42,500 bases of DNA from Prorocentrum cordatum (GCA_963575745.1 CAUYUJ010016302.1:17501-60000); one strand, 5' to 3'. Shown: positions 29,916 to 40,514, counted from the stretch's first letter. The notes: generated from the sequence alone by a model not told the origin. Numbers and translations: made by a program.

Positions 29916-30015
29916 TGCATGTGTGACTGCGTGCGTGCGTGTGCGTGCACGTGCGTGGTTGGTAGTATGCGCGTGCGTGCGTGGTTGGTAGTATGTGCGT
30001 GCGCGTGCGACGCGC
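29916..30015. repeat. GT/GCGT-rich tract
   Basis: GTGCGTGCGT-type sequence with a duplicated GCGTGGTTGGTAGTATG, at about 29951 and again 29 bp later. Confidence 0.7.
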
Positions 30016-30215
30016 TGCAATGCGACCACGTTCGATGCAACGCAAGGCCATGCAAAGCAATGGGACCGAAACGTCCGCACGCATTGGACTAAATGTGGAC
30101 ATCGCGCTTTCGCGCAAGGCATTCAGTACCACTGCAACCTCAATGGCGATGCATCGAATGACGCGGTCCCCCAGGCGAGCGCGAAATCCCTTTCTGAGCA
30201 TTTCTTCTCGGACTG

Positions 30216-30251
30216 TAGCATCACCACCATCAGCATCATCATCACCGCAAC

Positions 30252-30286
<35 letters not shown>

Positions 30287-30362
30287 CCATCACCACCATC
30301 ACCATCACCATCACCATCATCATCAACATCATAATCATCGCCGTCATCGTCTTCGTCATCGT
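30216..30362. repeat. (ATC)n/(CAC)n microsatellite
   Basis: Imperfect CAT/CAC triplets grading into CGT-CTT. Confidence 0.9.
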
Positions 30363-30870
30363 CTTCTTCCCCGTCCTCCTTCTCCTCCTGCTCCCCCCCC
30401 CTCACAACCTCCAAATTCTCCCTCCTACCTGCACTTCCCCCCCCCCCCGCCTCCTCGCCCCTCTCACGTCCCAATTCCTCCCTTTCCACCTCCCTCGCCC
30501 ATCCCCACTACCGCCCTGTTTCCTCCTCTTCAATTGCCCATCCCACCTTCCCATAGCCACGCTCCTCCTCCTCCTCCTCCTCCTCCTCCTTCTCCTCCTC
30601 ATCTGCGCCCTCCTGATCCTCAACCTCATCCTCCACCGTTTGAGTTTCTCCTCAATTGAGTAACCCTCATGAGTATCACCATCATCCTCATCAGCAGCAG
30701 CATCAGCAGCAGCATCAGCAGCAGCATCAGCATCATCATCAACATCATCACTTTCAGAGTAATCGCTAAAAGCCCTCCTCGTCATTCTCACCATCATCAT
30801 CCTCGCCATCCTCACCGTCATCACCATCTTCCCCCTCCGCTGTATCGTCACACACCTCCAGGCCACTCGC
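30363..30870. repeat. Pyrimidine-rich region with CTC, CAG and CAT triplet tracts
   Basis: CTC tract at about 30560-30605, CAGCAGCATCAG tract at 30690-30750, and CATCAT near 30790-30830. No gene. Confidence 0.8.
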
Positions 30871-31196
30871 TTGGACAAACAGCTCCAATCACCCTCATGT
30901 CCCTAATAGGCCGGCGCGCCTGAACAAGCCGCACTGCTCCGGCTCCCAGGAAGACCTCGCCCTTACCTCCACTACAAGTCACTTGCACGTGTACTGACGA
31001 ACATGCACTATGCACTTCATTCGCACAAGTTTGAAGCGAACCTGTAATGATTATCCCGCCAAAGCAACCTAACAGCGATGTGTATAAGCATGTCTGGAAG
31101 CATTCCCCTTAAGATTCAGGTGAGAATCCAGTTGTAGAATTCTGCTGTTCTCGGAGTCGCAGTCGCATTCGCAATGACAGTCGCAGTGGCAACGGC
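30871..31196. other. Unassigned spacer
   Basis: A short CAGTCGCA-type repeat at 31150-31190 is the only visible structure. Confidence 0.4.
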
Positions 31197-31395
31197 CTTA
31201 GGATCCAATGGAATCCTAAGGATTCCTAGGGATTCCAAAGGCATCCTTAGGCATCCTTAGGAATCCATGGGAATCCTCAGGATTCCTAAGGATTCCTGAG
31301 GATGCTTAACTATGCCGACGGATTCCTAAGGATGCCTACGGATTACTAAGGATTCCTGGGGATTCCTAAGGATTCCGATGGATTCCTACGGATGC
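31197..31395. repeat. GGATTCCTAAGGATTCC self-complementary repeat
   Basis: Degenerate 10-12-bp units of GGATTCCTAA with both orientations present (GGAATCCTTAGG and GGATTCCTAAGG), so the tract is a patchwork of small palindromes. Confidence 0.85.
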
Positions 31396-32185
31396 CTCAG
31401 CCTGCCTCAGTTTCAGCCTCAGCCTCAGCCTGCCTCGGCTTGCCTCAGCCTCAGCCTCAGCCTGCCTCGCCTCAGCCTCAGCCTCAGCCTGCCTCAGCCT
31501 CAGCCTCAGCCTGCCTCAGCCTCAGCCTCAGCCTCAGCCTCAGCCTCAGCCTCAGCCTCAGCCTCAGCCTCAGCCTCAGCCTCAGCCTCAGCCTCAGCCT
31601 CAGCCTCAGCCTCAGCCTCAGCCTCAGCCTCAGGCCTGCCTCAGCCTCAGCCTGCCTCAGCTCAGCCTCAGCCTCAGCCTCAGCCTGCCTCGGCTGCCTC
31701 GGCCTCAGCCTCAGCTCGGCCTCAGCCTCAGCCTCAGCCTCAGCCTCAGCCTCAGCCTGCCTCAGCCTCAGCCTGCATCAGCCTCAGCCTCCCTCAGCCG
31801 CAGCTTGCCTCAGCCTCAGCCATCAGCCTCAGCCTCAGCCTCAGCCTGCCTCAGCTTCAGCCCCAGCCTCAGCCTGCCTCGGCTTGCCTCAGCCTCAGCC
31901 TCAGCCTCAGCCTCAGCCTGCCTCAGCTTCAGCGTCAGCCTCTCAGCCTCAGCCTGCATCAGCCTCAGCCTCAGCCTCAGCCTGCCTCAGCCTCAGTCTC
32001 AGCCTGCCTCAGCCTCAGCCTGCCTCAGCCTCAGCCTCAGCCTGCCTCGGCCTCAGCCTGCGTCAGCCTCAGCCTCAGCCTGCCTCAGCCTCAGCCTGCC
32101 TCAGTCTCAGCCTCAGCCTGCCTCGGCGTGCCTCAGCCTCAGCCTCAGCCTGCCTCGGCCTCAGCCTGCCTCGGCCGCAGACTGC
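31396..32185 (+). repeat. CAGCCT hexanucleotide array with CAGCCTGCCT variants
   Basis: About 790 bp of CAGCCT units, pure over about 31500-31630 and elsewhere mixed with 10-bp CAGCCTGCCT units. It yields Ser-Ala, Leu-Ser or Pro-Gln frames of 310 and 461 aa, which I do not accept as genes. Confidence 0.95.
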
Positions 32186-32199
32186 TTCAGCTCGGGCAT

Positions 32200-32625
32200 T
32201 CAAAATATGGCACAGGACTAGTGTTCTGGGAACACGAAGATCACGAAGTGGCCCACAGTTCGCTCCGGGCAATCAACATATGGTGCAGGAATGGTGTTCT
32301 GGGAACATGATGAACACGAAGTGGCCTGCCGTTGGCTCCGAGCATTCAAAATGTGGCCCAGGAATGGTGTTCTGGGAACACGAAGAACACGAAATGGCCT
32401 ACAATTGGCGCCGGGCATTCAAAATGTGGCCCGGGAATGGTGTTCTGGGAACACGAAGAACACGAAATGGCCTACAGTTGGCTCCGGGCATTCAAAATGT
32501 GGCCCGGGAATGGTGTTCTGAGAACACGAAGACCACGAAGTGGCCTACAGTTGGCTCCGGGCATTCAAAATCATGCCCAGGAAAGGAGTTCTGGGACCTC
32601 GAAGATCACGAAGTGTGTAAGTGTT
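32200..32625 (+). repeat. 73-bp tandem repeat, about six copies
   Basis: GTGTTCTGGGAACACGAAGA or variants start at 32221, 32294, 32367, 32440, 32513 and 32586, exactly 73 bp apart. Each unit also has TTCAAAATGTGGCCC and GGCCTACAGTTGGCTCCGGG. Confidence 0.95.
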
Positions 32626-32973
32626 TGCTTAAAACGACTTCCGCGGATTTTCCCCGGCACCCGTCCGGCATCTGCCCAGACCCCCCTGGGGAGTCAAGAT
32701 GCTTTCTTTTGAGACCATTAGAATCCTATCAGTCTTCGCTGTTAGGTCAAAAAGGACTAGGAATATCGCAAGGTTGACTCCAAGGGAGCGCAAGCAAACG
32801 CGACGCTTGTGCAGAGGAGGGAGAGGAGGAATGCGCACACTAGACGAAGGTCGCCGCGCCTGACACCTCATCTCTGCCCCGCTAACTCGCGACGAACTGA
32901 TCATCCGTTCTCCACCGTACATTCCTCCAACGGTTGGCACACCAGCCTGCGGCACCGCGCACAACGAATCGTC
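32626..32973. other. Unassigned spacer
   Basis: No gene or repeat recognised. Confidence 0.4.
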
Positions 32974-33024
32974 GAGCGAGGCCCCAAGACGTCCCAACAA
33001 GGCGCCAAGACGGCCCCAACTAAA
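32974..33024 (-). repeat. Short TCTTGGG-family copy, inverted
   Basis: GGCCCCAAGACGTCCC, then GGCGCCAAGACGGCCCC. Read on the minus strand these are CCGTCTTGG and CGTCTTGGGG submotifs like those of the 17-19 kb array. Confidence 0.55.
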
Positions 33025-33033
33025 CTGCTAATG

Positions 33034-33088
33034 TGTGTATACATACACACACTAGAGCCACCCCCGCTTTGCGCGCTCAGGCTCTAGT
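33034..33088. repeat. TA/CA tract plus hairpin ACTAGAGCC...GGCTCTAGT
   Basis: GTATACATACACACAC, then ACTAGAGCC (33051-33059) perfectly complementary to GGCTCTAGT (33080-33088), with a GC-rich interior containing GCTTTGCGCGC. Same design as 17113-17176. Confidence 0.75.
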
Positions 33089-33184
33089 CACAACTGCACC
33101 ACGTTTTGGGGCTCTACCTTTCGCTCGTCTGATCGGCGACATTGTGAAGTCCACTGCATGTGGCGCGTTGCAGAGTCTCCATCC

Positions 33185-33640
33185 GCCTCGGCCCTCGGCC
33201 CCCTCCCCCTCCCCCTCCCTCGTCCTCGTCCTTATCCTCATCCTCGTCCTCCTCGTCATCTTCCTCCCCGTGCTCCTGCTCCTGCTCCTGGTCTCCCTCA
33301 TCATTCCCTCATGCTCCTCCTCCTCCTCCTCCTCCTCCTCCCTCCTCCTCCTCCTCCTCCTCCTCCTCCTCCTCTCCTCCTCCTCCTCCTCCTCCTCCTC
33401 CTCCTCCTCGTTACTCCATTTTCACTCCTACCGTCCTCCTCATCTTCCTCCTGCTTTTCCTCCTCCTCCTCCTCTTCCTCCTCCTCCGCCTTTTCTTTCT
33501 GTCCCATGTGCTGCACCTCCTCCTCTCCTCCATTTGCAGCTGCTCCTATTCCTACCTCCTCATCCTACTCCTTCTCCTTCTCCTCTTCGTCCTCCTCCTC
33601 CTCCTCCTCCTCCTCCTTCTCCTCCTCCCGAATGTTCCCA
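33185..33640. repeat. (CTC)n/(TCC)n microsatellite
   Basis: Long imperfect CTC/CCT/CTT triplet tract. Open frames of 278 and 378 aa over it are artefacts. Confidence 0.95.
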
Positions 33641-33649
33641 GAGAGGTCT

Positions 33650-34060
33650 CGCGAACATATGGGCAGCTGTTCTCCACCGCCCTAGCAGGCAGGGATCGTG
33701 GCCCAAAGGGAGCTCCACCTACTGCCTCAGAGAGGGAAGGTTCGCATGGCGTCTTCACGCCCATTTCGGCACACTCCTCACACGGATCGCGCCCCACAGG
33801 GAGCTCCACCGACAGCTCCAACAGAAAAGATCGCATGGCGTCCCTCGGCATATTCCGGCACAATCCTGACGAGGATCGTACCCCGCAGGGATGTCCATCT
33901 ATGGCACCCACGGGCAATTTCGAATGGCGTCCCCACGCCCGTTTCGGCGCCGCTACACGCGGATCGCGCTCCACAAGGAGCTTCACCTACAGCCTCGGTG
34001 GGCGCGCTCGCGCGGCGGCCACCCCTTCACGCAGATCGCGCCCCGCAGGGAGCTCAGCGT
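33650..34060 (-). repeat. ~88-bp diverged tandem repeat, inverted relative of the 77/78-bp family
   Basis: GGATCG..CCCC.CAGGGAGCTCCACC or variants at about 33695, 33783, 33874, 33960 and 34034. The unit shares CAGGGAGCTCCACCGA and CGCATG(G)CGTCCC with the reverse complement of the 77/78-bp unit at 34.8-39.6 kb, in the same order. Confidence 0.6.
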
Positions 34061-34199
34061 GCCTGCGCGCACGAGCTCCGCAGCGACCCTCTATCCGGTC
34101 TACCCCGCGTCGCGCAGTATTTGAAGAGAGAGCCGCGCCCTGCGCTATACGCAGCTGCGAAGGGGTGGGCCCTTCGCCAGACCGAGCGATCTGCCCTTT

Positions 34200-34300
34200 C
34201 TCTTACATGCACACATATATAAACGCAGACATGCAATCGTATATGCATACATACATGCGTACGTACATACACACATATATGTATATATACACATAATTAC
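34200..34300. repeat. CATA/TACG alternating tract
   Basis: ACATACATGCGTACGTACAT-type alternating purine-pyrimidine sequence before the next TCTTGGG-family copy. Confidence 0.7.
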
Positions 34301-34394
34301 ACAAACTGTGCCGCTCGGGCGGCGCCCCAGGAACGGGCCTAGGTTGTGGACAAGAGGCCTCTCGTAGATGTATATTATGGTTTCTTGGCAAGTC

Positions 34395-34755
34395 TCTCAA
34401 AAGCCCGCTTGGGGCCTCTTGGGGGTCTCCTGGGTGCTTCCAGGGGGCCACCTGGGGCCTCGTGGAGGCCTCTTGGAGGCCCCTTTGGGAATTCCTGGGC
34501 CATCTTAGGAGCCTCTTAGGGCCCCTGGGTGCCCGTCGTGGCCAAGGCTCGAAATTTGAAGTTGGTTTTCCCCCTCTGGGATCCCTCTTGTGCCTGTCCT
34601 GGGGTTCTCTTGGGCCATCTTGGGGGCCTCCTGGGCCGTTTTGGGCCATTATTGAGCCGTCCTGGAGCCTCTTAAGGGCCTCCTGCGCCGTCTTGGGAGC
34701 CTCTTGGGCCGTCGTGGACGCTGTGGAAACCCAAAAGGCGAATATCCTGAAACTA
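34395..34755 (+). repeat. Diverged single copy of the 386-bp unit
   Basis: Follows the 386-bp unit in order: GGCCTCTTGGGGGTCTCCTGG, GGCTCGAAATTTG against GGCTCGAGCTTGCG, CCCCCTCTGGGATCCCTCTTG, a run of TCTTGGG submotifs, then GTGGAAACCCAAAAGGCGAA against GTCGGAAAGCCCAAAAGGCGA. Confidence 0.75.
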
Positions 34756-34757
34756 GC

Positions 34758-34812
34758 CTGGCGAAGGACCCAACCATATGTAGCTGTGAATACCGCAATT
34801 ATGGGCATCGTA
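34758..34812 (+). repeat. Leader sequence of 77/78-bp array 1
   Basis: CCTGGCGAAGGACCCAACCA, then ...CCGCAATTATGGGCAT up to the first GGTGGAGCTCC. Homologous leaders precede arrays 2 and 3. Confidence 0.75.
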
Positions 34813-36718
34813 TTCGGTGGAGCTCCGCATGGGGCCACGGAGCGCTGCACTGGGTGGGCGAGACGCATGCGACGTTTGCCACTGGGACCTTCGGTGGAGT
34901 TCCCTATGGGCCACCAAACGCTGCACTGGGCGGGGGAGGCGCATGCGGACTTTGCCCGTGGGGCCTTCGGTGGAGCTCCCTATGGGCCAAGATACGTTGC
35001 GCTGGGTGGGAGAGACGCACGCGGGCGGTCCCACTGGAGCCTTCGATGGAGCTCCCCATGGGCCACGAAACGTTGTGCTGTGTGGGGGAGACGCATGCGG
35101 ATTTTGCCATTAAGGCCTTCGGTGAAGCTCCCTATGGGCCACGAAACGTTGTGCTGGGTGGGGGAACGCATGCGGACGTTGCCACTGGGGCCTTCGGTGG
35201 AGTTCCCTATGGACCGCGAAACGTTGTGTTGGGTGCGGGAAACGCACGTGGACTTTGCCACTGGGTCCTTCGATGGAATTCGGTATGGGGCCACGAATCG
35301 GTGGGGCTCCCTATGGGGCCACGAAACGCTGTACTGGGTGTGCGGGACGCACGCGGGCGGTCCCACTGGTGCCTTCGGTGGAACTCCCTATGGGGCCACG
35401 AAACGCTGTACTGTGCGCGTGCGGGACGCATGCGGGCGGTCCCACTGGTGCCTTCGGTGGAACTCCCTATGGGGCCACGAAACGTTGAACTGGGTGTGCG
35501 GGACGCATGCGGACGGTCCCACTGGGACCTTCAGTGGGGCTCCGTATGGGGCCACGAAACGCTGTACTGGGTGTGCGAGACGCGTGCGGTCGGTCCCACT
35601 GGGACCTGCGCTGGAGCTCCCTATGGGGCCACGAAACGCTATACTGGGTGTGCGAGACGCATGCGGGCGGTCCCAGTGGGGCCGTCGGTGGAGCTCCCTA
35701 TGGGGCCACGAAGCGCTGTACTTGGTGGTGCGTGACGCAGGCGGGCGGTGCCGCTGGGGCCGTCGGTGGAGCTCCCTATGGGGCCACGAAGCGCTGTACT
35801 TGGTGGTGCGTGACGCAGGCGGGCGGTCCCACTGGGACCTTCGGTGGATCTCCCTATACGGCCACGAAGCGCTGTACTTGGTGGTGCGTGACGCAGGCGG
35901 GCGGTCCCACTGGGACCTTCGGTGGATCTCCCTATACGGCCACGAAGCGCTGCACTGGGTGGTGCGTGACGCGCGCGGGAGGTGGCATTGGGGCCGTCGG
36001 TGGATCTCCCTATGGAGCCACGAAACGCTGTACTTGGTGGTGCGTGACGCGCGCGGGAGGTGGCATTGGGGCCGTCAGTGGAGCTCCCTATGGAGCCACG
36101 AAACGCTGTACTGGGTGGTGCGTGACGCATGCGGGCGGTCCCACTGGGGCCTTCGGTGGAGCTCGTCATGGGGCCACGAAGCGCTGTACTGGGTAGTGCG
36201 TGACGCATGCGGGCGGTCCCATTGGTGCCCTCGGTGGAATTCTCCATGGGGCCACGAAGCACTGTACTGGGTGATGCGTGACACATGCGGGTGGTGCCAC
36301 TGCGGCTTTCGGTGGGGCTCCCTGTGGGGCCACGAAACGCTGAATTCGGTGGTGCGTGACGCATGCGGGCGGTCCCACTGGGACCCTCGGTGGAGTTCCC
36401 TATGGGGCCACGAAGCGCTGTACTGGGTGGTGCGTGACGCATGCGGGCGGTCCCACTGGGGCCTTCGGTGGAACTCCCTATGGGGCAACGAAACGCTGAA
36501 CTCGGTGGTGTGTGACGCATGCGGGCTTGGTGGAGCTCCCTATGGGGCCCCGAAACGCTGTACTGGGTGGTGCGTGACGCATGCGGGCGGTCCCACTGGG
36601 ACCTGCGCTGGAGCTCCCTATGGGGCCACGAAACGCTGTACTGGGTGCGCGGGACGCATGCGGACGGTAGCGCTGGGACCTTCGGTGGAACTCCCTATGG
36701 GGCCACGAAACGTGTGAG
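34813..36718 (+). repeat. 77/78-bp minisatellite, array 1 (about 24 units)
   Basis: Landmark CCCTATGGGGCCACGAA or its variants at 35309, 35386, 35465, 35542, 35619 and 35696 (77-79-bp steps), then 35774, 35852 and 35930 (78-bp steps). The change from 77 to 78 coincides with GGGTGTGCGGGACGC becoming GGTGGTGCGTGACGC. Each unit has GACGCATGCGGRCGGT. A 751-aa frame crosses the whole array only because the unit lacks stops in these frames. Confidence 0.95.
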
Positions 36719-37136
36719 TGGTGTGCTGAAACGGGTGATGATGATGAAACGCAGGGAGGAGGGAGAAGGGGGAGGAGGAGAGGAGGAGTGACGCGGGGCG
36801 CTGTCTCTTCAAAACGAGGACCCAACACCACGGTATGGTTGGGAAATCCGCCAGCCCGTTCGCGGGGTCACCAGGCTGCAGGCCGAAGATTCGCAGTTTC
36901 CTGTACCAGTTGCAGCTTCCAGTTTCCACTCTTACAGTTTTGCTTCTTGCTGCTTACTGTACCTTGTTGATGGACCGCGCGACGGGGGGGGCCCAAAACG
37001 GGCAGGTTTAGCACGCCCTGAGCGTGTTGTCTGAATTGCTGGGGTAGGAAAAAATTACACCCATCACGCAAATCGGCGGGGTCAGGGTTGGTGGCTCCCC
37101 TCACGCAGATCGGCGGGGCCAGGGTCCAATTATCCT
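36719..37136 (+). repeat. Array tail and spacer 1 (duplicated at 38661-38988)
   Basis: GGA-rich tract (36750-36790), then TCTTCAAAACGAGGACCCAA..CACGGTATGGTTGGG, then unique sequence, then two CTCACGCAGATCGGCGGGG units (about 37057 and 37099). The same elements recur in the same order at 38661-38988. Confidence 0.75.
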
Positions 37137-37190
37137 GGCAAAGTTCCCAACCATACGCAGTAGTGGGTGCCGTAATTGTAAATATTTGTT
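37137..37190 (+). repeat. Leader of 77/78-bp array 2
   Basis: GCAAAGTTCCCAACCATACG, then GTGGGTGCCGTAATTGTAAA, directly before the first unit. Confidence 0.8.
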
Positions 37191-38660
37191 TCGGTGGAGC
37201 TCCCTATGGGGCCACGAAGCGCTGCACTGGGCGGGGGGGAACGCTGTACTGTGTGGGTGGTGTGCCGAATTGGGTTTCCGGGACGCATGCGGACGGTCCC
37301 ACTGAGGGCTTCGGTGGAGCTCCCTGTGGGGCCACGAAGCGCTCTACTGAGTGAGTGGAAATGCCAAAAGTGGGTTTCCGGGACGCATGCGGACGGTCCC
37401 ACGTGGGGTTTCGGTGGAGCCCCCTACGGGGCCACGAAACGCTGCACTGCGCGGGTGAAAATGCCAAATTACATTTCCCGGACGCATACGGACGGTGGCA
37501 CTGGGGCCTGATCCCTATGGGGCCACGAAACGCTATACTGGGTGTGCGGGACGCATGCGGACGGTACCGCTGGAACCTTCGGTGGGGCTCCCTAGGGGGC
37601 CACGAAACGCTGCACTGGGTGTGCGGGACGCATGCGGACGGTCCCACTGGGGGCTTCGACGAAGCCCCCTATGGGGCCACGAAACGCTGCACTACGCGGA
37701 TGAAAATGCCAAATTACATTTCCTGGACGCATACGGACGGTGGCACTGGGGCCTTGGGTGGAGCCCCCTTATGGGGCCGCGAAACGCTGCACTGGGCGGG
37801 TGAAACGCAAGGAAAGGAGGGACACGAAACGCTGTACTGGCCGTGCGGGACGCATGCGGACGGTAGCACTGGGACCTTCGGTGGGGCCCCCTATGGGGCC
37901 ACGAAACGCTGCACTGGATGGGTGAAACGCAGGGAGGAGGAGGAGAGCCACGAAACGGTGTACTGGGTGTGCGGGACGCATGCGGACGGTAGCATTGGGA
38001 CCTTCGGTGGAGCTCCCTATGGGGCCACGAAACGCTGTACTGGGTGGGTGAAACGCAGTGAGGAGGGGGAGGAGGGCAACGAAACGCTGCACTGGGTGTG
38101 CGGGACGCATGCGGACGGTAGCACTGGGACCTTCGGTGGAACTATCTATGGGGCCACGAAACGCTCTACTGGGTGTGCGGGACGCATGCAGACGGTAGCA
38201 CTGGGACCTTCGGTGGGGCTCCCTTATGGGACCACGATACTCTGTACTGGGTGGGTGAAACGCAGGGATGAGGGGGAGGGCCACGAAACGCTGTACGCGG
38301 TGTGCGGGACGCATGCGGACGGTAGCACTGGGACCTTCGGTGGAGCTCCCTATGGGGCCACGAAACGCTGTACTGGGTGTGCGGGACGAATGCGGACGGC
38401 AGCACTGGGACCTTCGGTGGGGCTCCCTACGGGGCCACGAAACGCTGCTTTGGGTGGGTGAAACGCAGGGAGGAGGGGGAGGAGGGCCACGAAACGCTGT
38501 ACTGGGTGTGCGGGACGCATGCGGACGGTAGCTCCCTATGGGACCACGAAACGCTGTACTGGGTGTGCGGGACGCATGCGGACGGTAGCACTGGGACCTT
38601 CGGTGGGGCTCCCTATGGGGCCACAAAGCGCTGCACTGGGTGTGCGGGACGCATGCGGAC
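37191..38660 (+). repeat. 77/78-bp minisatellite, array 2, with GGAGG-containing long units
   Basis: Same unit as array 1. From about 37800 some units carry an inserted GTGAAACGCAGGGAGGAGGG segment, so a longer composite unit (over 120 bp) alternates with short ones. 37320-37500 is closely repeated at 39160-39340. Confidence 0.9.
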
Positions 38661-38988
38661 GGTAGAGGAGGAGGGGGAAGAGGAGAAGGAGGAGGAAGGC
38701 GGGGACCAACTCTTCAAAGCAAGGACCCAACATCACAGGATGGTTGGGGAAAACACATGGGATTTGCGACATTTCACATTTCTGTAATTTGCTGGCTCCC
38801 CTCACGCAGATCGGCGGGGTCAGGGTCCAAAAACACACGGAATTTGCCACATTTCTGACATTCGGTGGCACCCCTCACGCAGATCGGCGGGGTCAGGGTC
38901 CAAAAACACGATGAACGTTGCCACATTTCTGAAATTCGCTGGCACACCTCACGCAGATCGGCGGGATCAGGGTCCAATTATCCTGGCG
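38661..38988 (+). repeat. Array tail and spacer 2, with 73/74-bp direct repeat
   Basis: GGA tract, CTCTTCAAAGCAAGGACCCA..CACAGGATGGTTGGG, then CTCACGCAGATCGGCGGGRT at 38801, 38874 and 38948 (73 and 74-bp steps), each followed by CAGGGTCCAA. Confidence 0.85.
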
Positions 38989-39043
38989 AAGGTCCCAACC
39001 ATATGCAGTTGTGGGTACCGTAATTGTGAATATCTGCTTCGGT
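38989..39043 (+). repeat. Leader of 77/78-bp array 3
   Basis: GGCGAAGGTCCCAACCATATG, closest to the other two leaders through GTACCGTAATTGTGAATAT. Confidence 0.8.
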
Positions 39044-39580
39044 AAGGCTCCCTTTGGGGCCACGAAGCGCTGCACTGGACGGGGGGAAACGCTGGACTGT
39101 GTGGGCGGTGTGCCGAATTGGGTTTCCGGGACGCATGCGGACGGTCCCACTGAGGGCTTCGGTGGAGCTCCCTGTGGGGCCACGAAGCGCTCTACTGAGT
39201 GAGTGGAAATGCCAAAAGTGGGTTTCCGGGACGCATGCGGACGGTCCCACGTGGGGTTTCGGTGGAGCCCCCTACGGGGCCACGAAACGCTGCACTGCGC
39301 GGGTGAAAACGCCAAATTACATTTCCCGCACGCATACGGACGGTGGCACTGGGGCCTTGGGTGGAGCCCCCTACGGGGCCACGAAACGCTGCACTGGGTG
39401 GGCGATAATGCCAAATTGGGCTTCCGGGACTCATGCGGACGGGGGCACTGGGGCCTTCGGTGGAGCTCCCTATGGGGCCACGAAACGCTGTACTGGGCGT
39501 GCGGGACGCATGCGGACGGCAGCACTGGGACCTTCGGTGGGGCTCCCTACGGGGCCACGAAACGCTGTACTGACTGTTTT
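39044..39580 (+). repeat. 77/78-bp minisatellite, array 3
   Basis: About six units. It ends at a T/G run (TTTTTTTGGGGGAGGGAG) rather than at the tail seen after arrays 1 and 2. Confidence 0.9.
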
Positions 39581-39695
39581 TTTGGGGGAGGGAGAAGATG
39601 GGAGCGGACCCCACGACAGAACACCACGCACACGTAGCAGGCTTGTCCTGCGAACGTGGCCGAAACTCTTGCCGCAAGCTCGAACAGAGAGAAAT

Positions 39696-39835
39696 GTGCC
39701 ACCCTGGGCGTTCGCAAAAACGACCTGGTAAAACCGTAAAGTGCCACCCTGGGCGTATGCGGAACCGACCTGGTGAAACAGAGTGTGCCACCCTGGGCGT
39801 TCGCCAAATTCACCTGGCGGAGGGAGAGGAGAAGA
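39696..39835 (+). repeat. 44/45-bp tandem repeat, three copies
   Basis: GTGCCACCCTGGGCGTTCGC or a variant at 39696, 39741 and 39785, each followed by a CGACCTGG or CACCTGG block. Confidence 0.85.
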
Positions 39836-39984
39836 GGGAGGAGGGAGGGGAATACGTGGCCCACTAAATGGGGAACACACTATAGTTGTATACCCACTCT
39901 GCTGAACTTGAAGTCGTCATCTCCACTGCTCGCGCAAACATCCCACCCACTCACCCGCAACTTGGTTTGCAAAACCTCTTAAGA

Positions 39985-40252
39985 CCGACTACGACGACAC
40001 TGACGACAACGACGACGACGACAACGACGACGTCTCCGACGACTTCGACGACGACACCGACGCCGACGCCGACGAAGACGACGACGACGACGCCAACGAA
40101 GACGACGACGAGGGAGGAGGAAGGACGACGACGGCGACAACGACGACAACGACGACAACGACGAGGGAGGAGGGAGGACGGCGACGACGCGAACGACGAA
40201 GAAGGAGGAAGGACGGCGACGCCGACGACGACAACGACGAGGGAGGAGGGAA

Positions 40253-40284
<32 letters not shown>

Positions 40285-40512
40285 CGATGAAATAGGAGGG
40301 ACGACGACGAGACGCCGACGACGGACGACGACGACGACGAGGGAGGAGGAGGAAGGACGACCACGGCGACAACGACGACGGAAACGACCACGACGCCAAA
40401 GAGGACGACGACAACGAACACGAGGAAAGACAGAGGACGACGTAGGCGACGACGACGACGACGACGCGGGAGGAGGGAGGACGGCGACGACGACGACGAC
40501 GACGACGCAAGA
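39985..40512. repeat. (GAC)n/(ACG)n microsatellite
   Basis: Imperfect GAC triplets with interspersed GAGGGAGGAGG blocks. Open frames of 236-268 aa on the minus strand are artefacts. Confidence 0.95.
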
Positions 40513-40514
40513 GC

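Noticed and set aside
32200-32625. CRISPR-like array
   Set aside because: The 73-bp units are contiguous and similar along their full length, with no spacers.
31378-32777. 310-aa and 461-aa frames of Ser-Ala/Leu-Ser/Pro-Gln repeats
   Set aside because: Produced by the CAGCCT hexamer in all frames, then running through the 73-bp repeat.
34462-36717. 751-aa frame as a secreted or structural repeat protein
   Set aside because: It spans parts of two unrelated repeat families, and the 77-bp part shifts frame every unit. Kept only as a low-interest observation.
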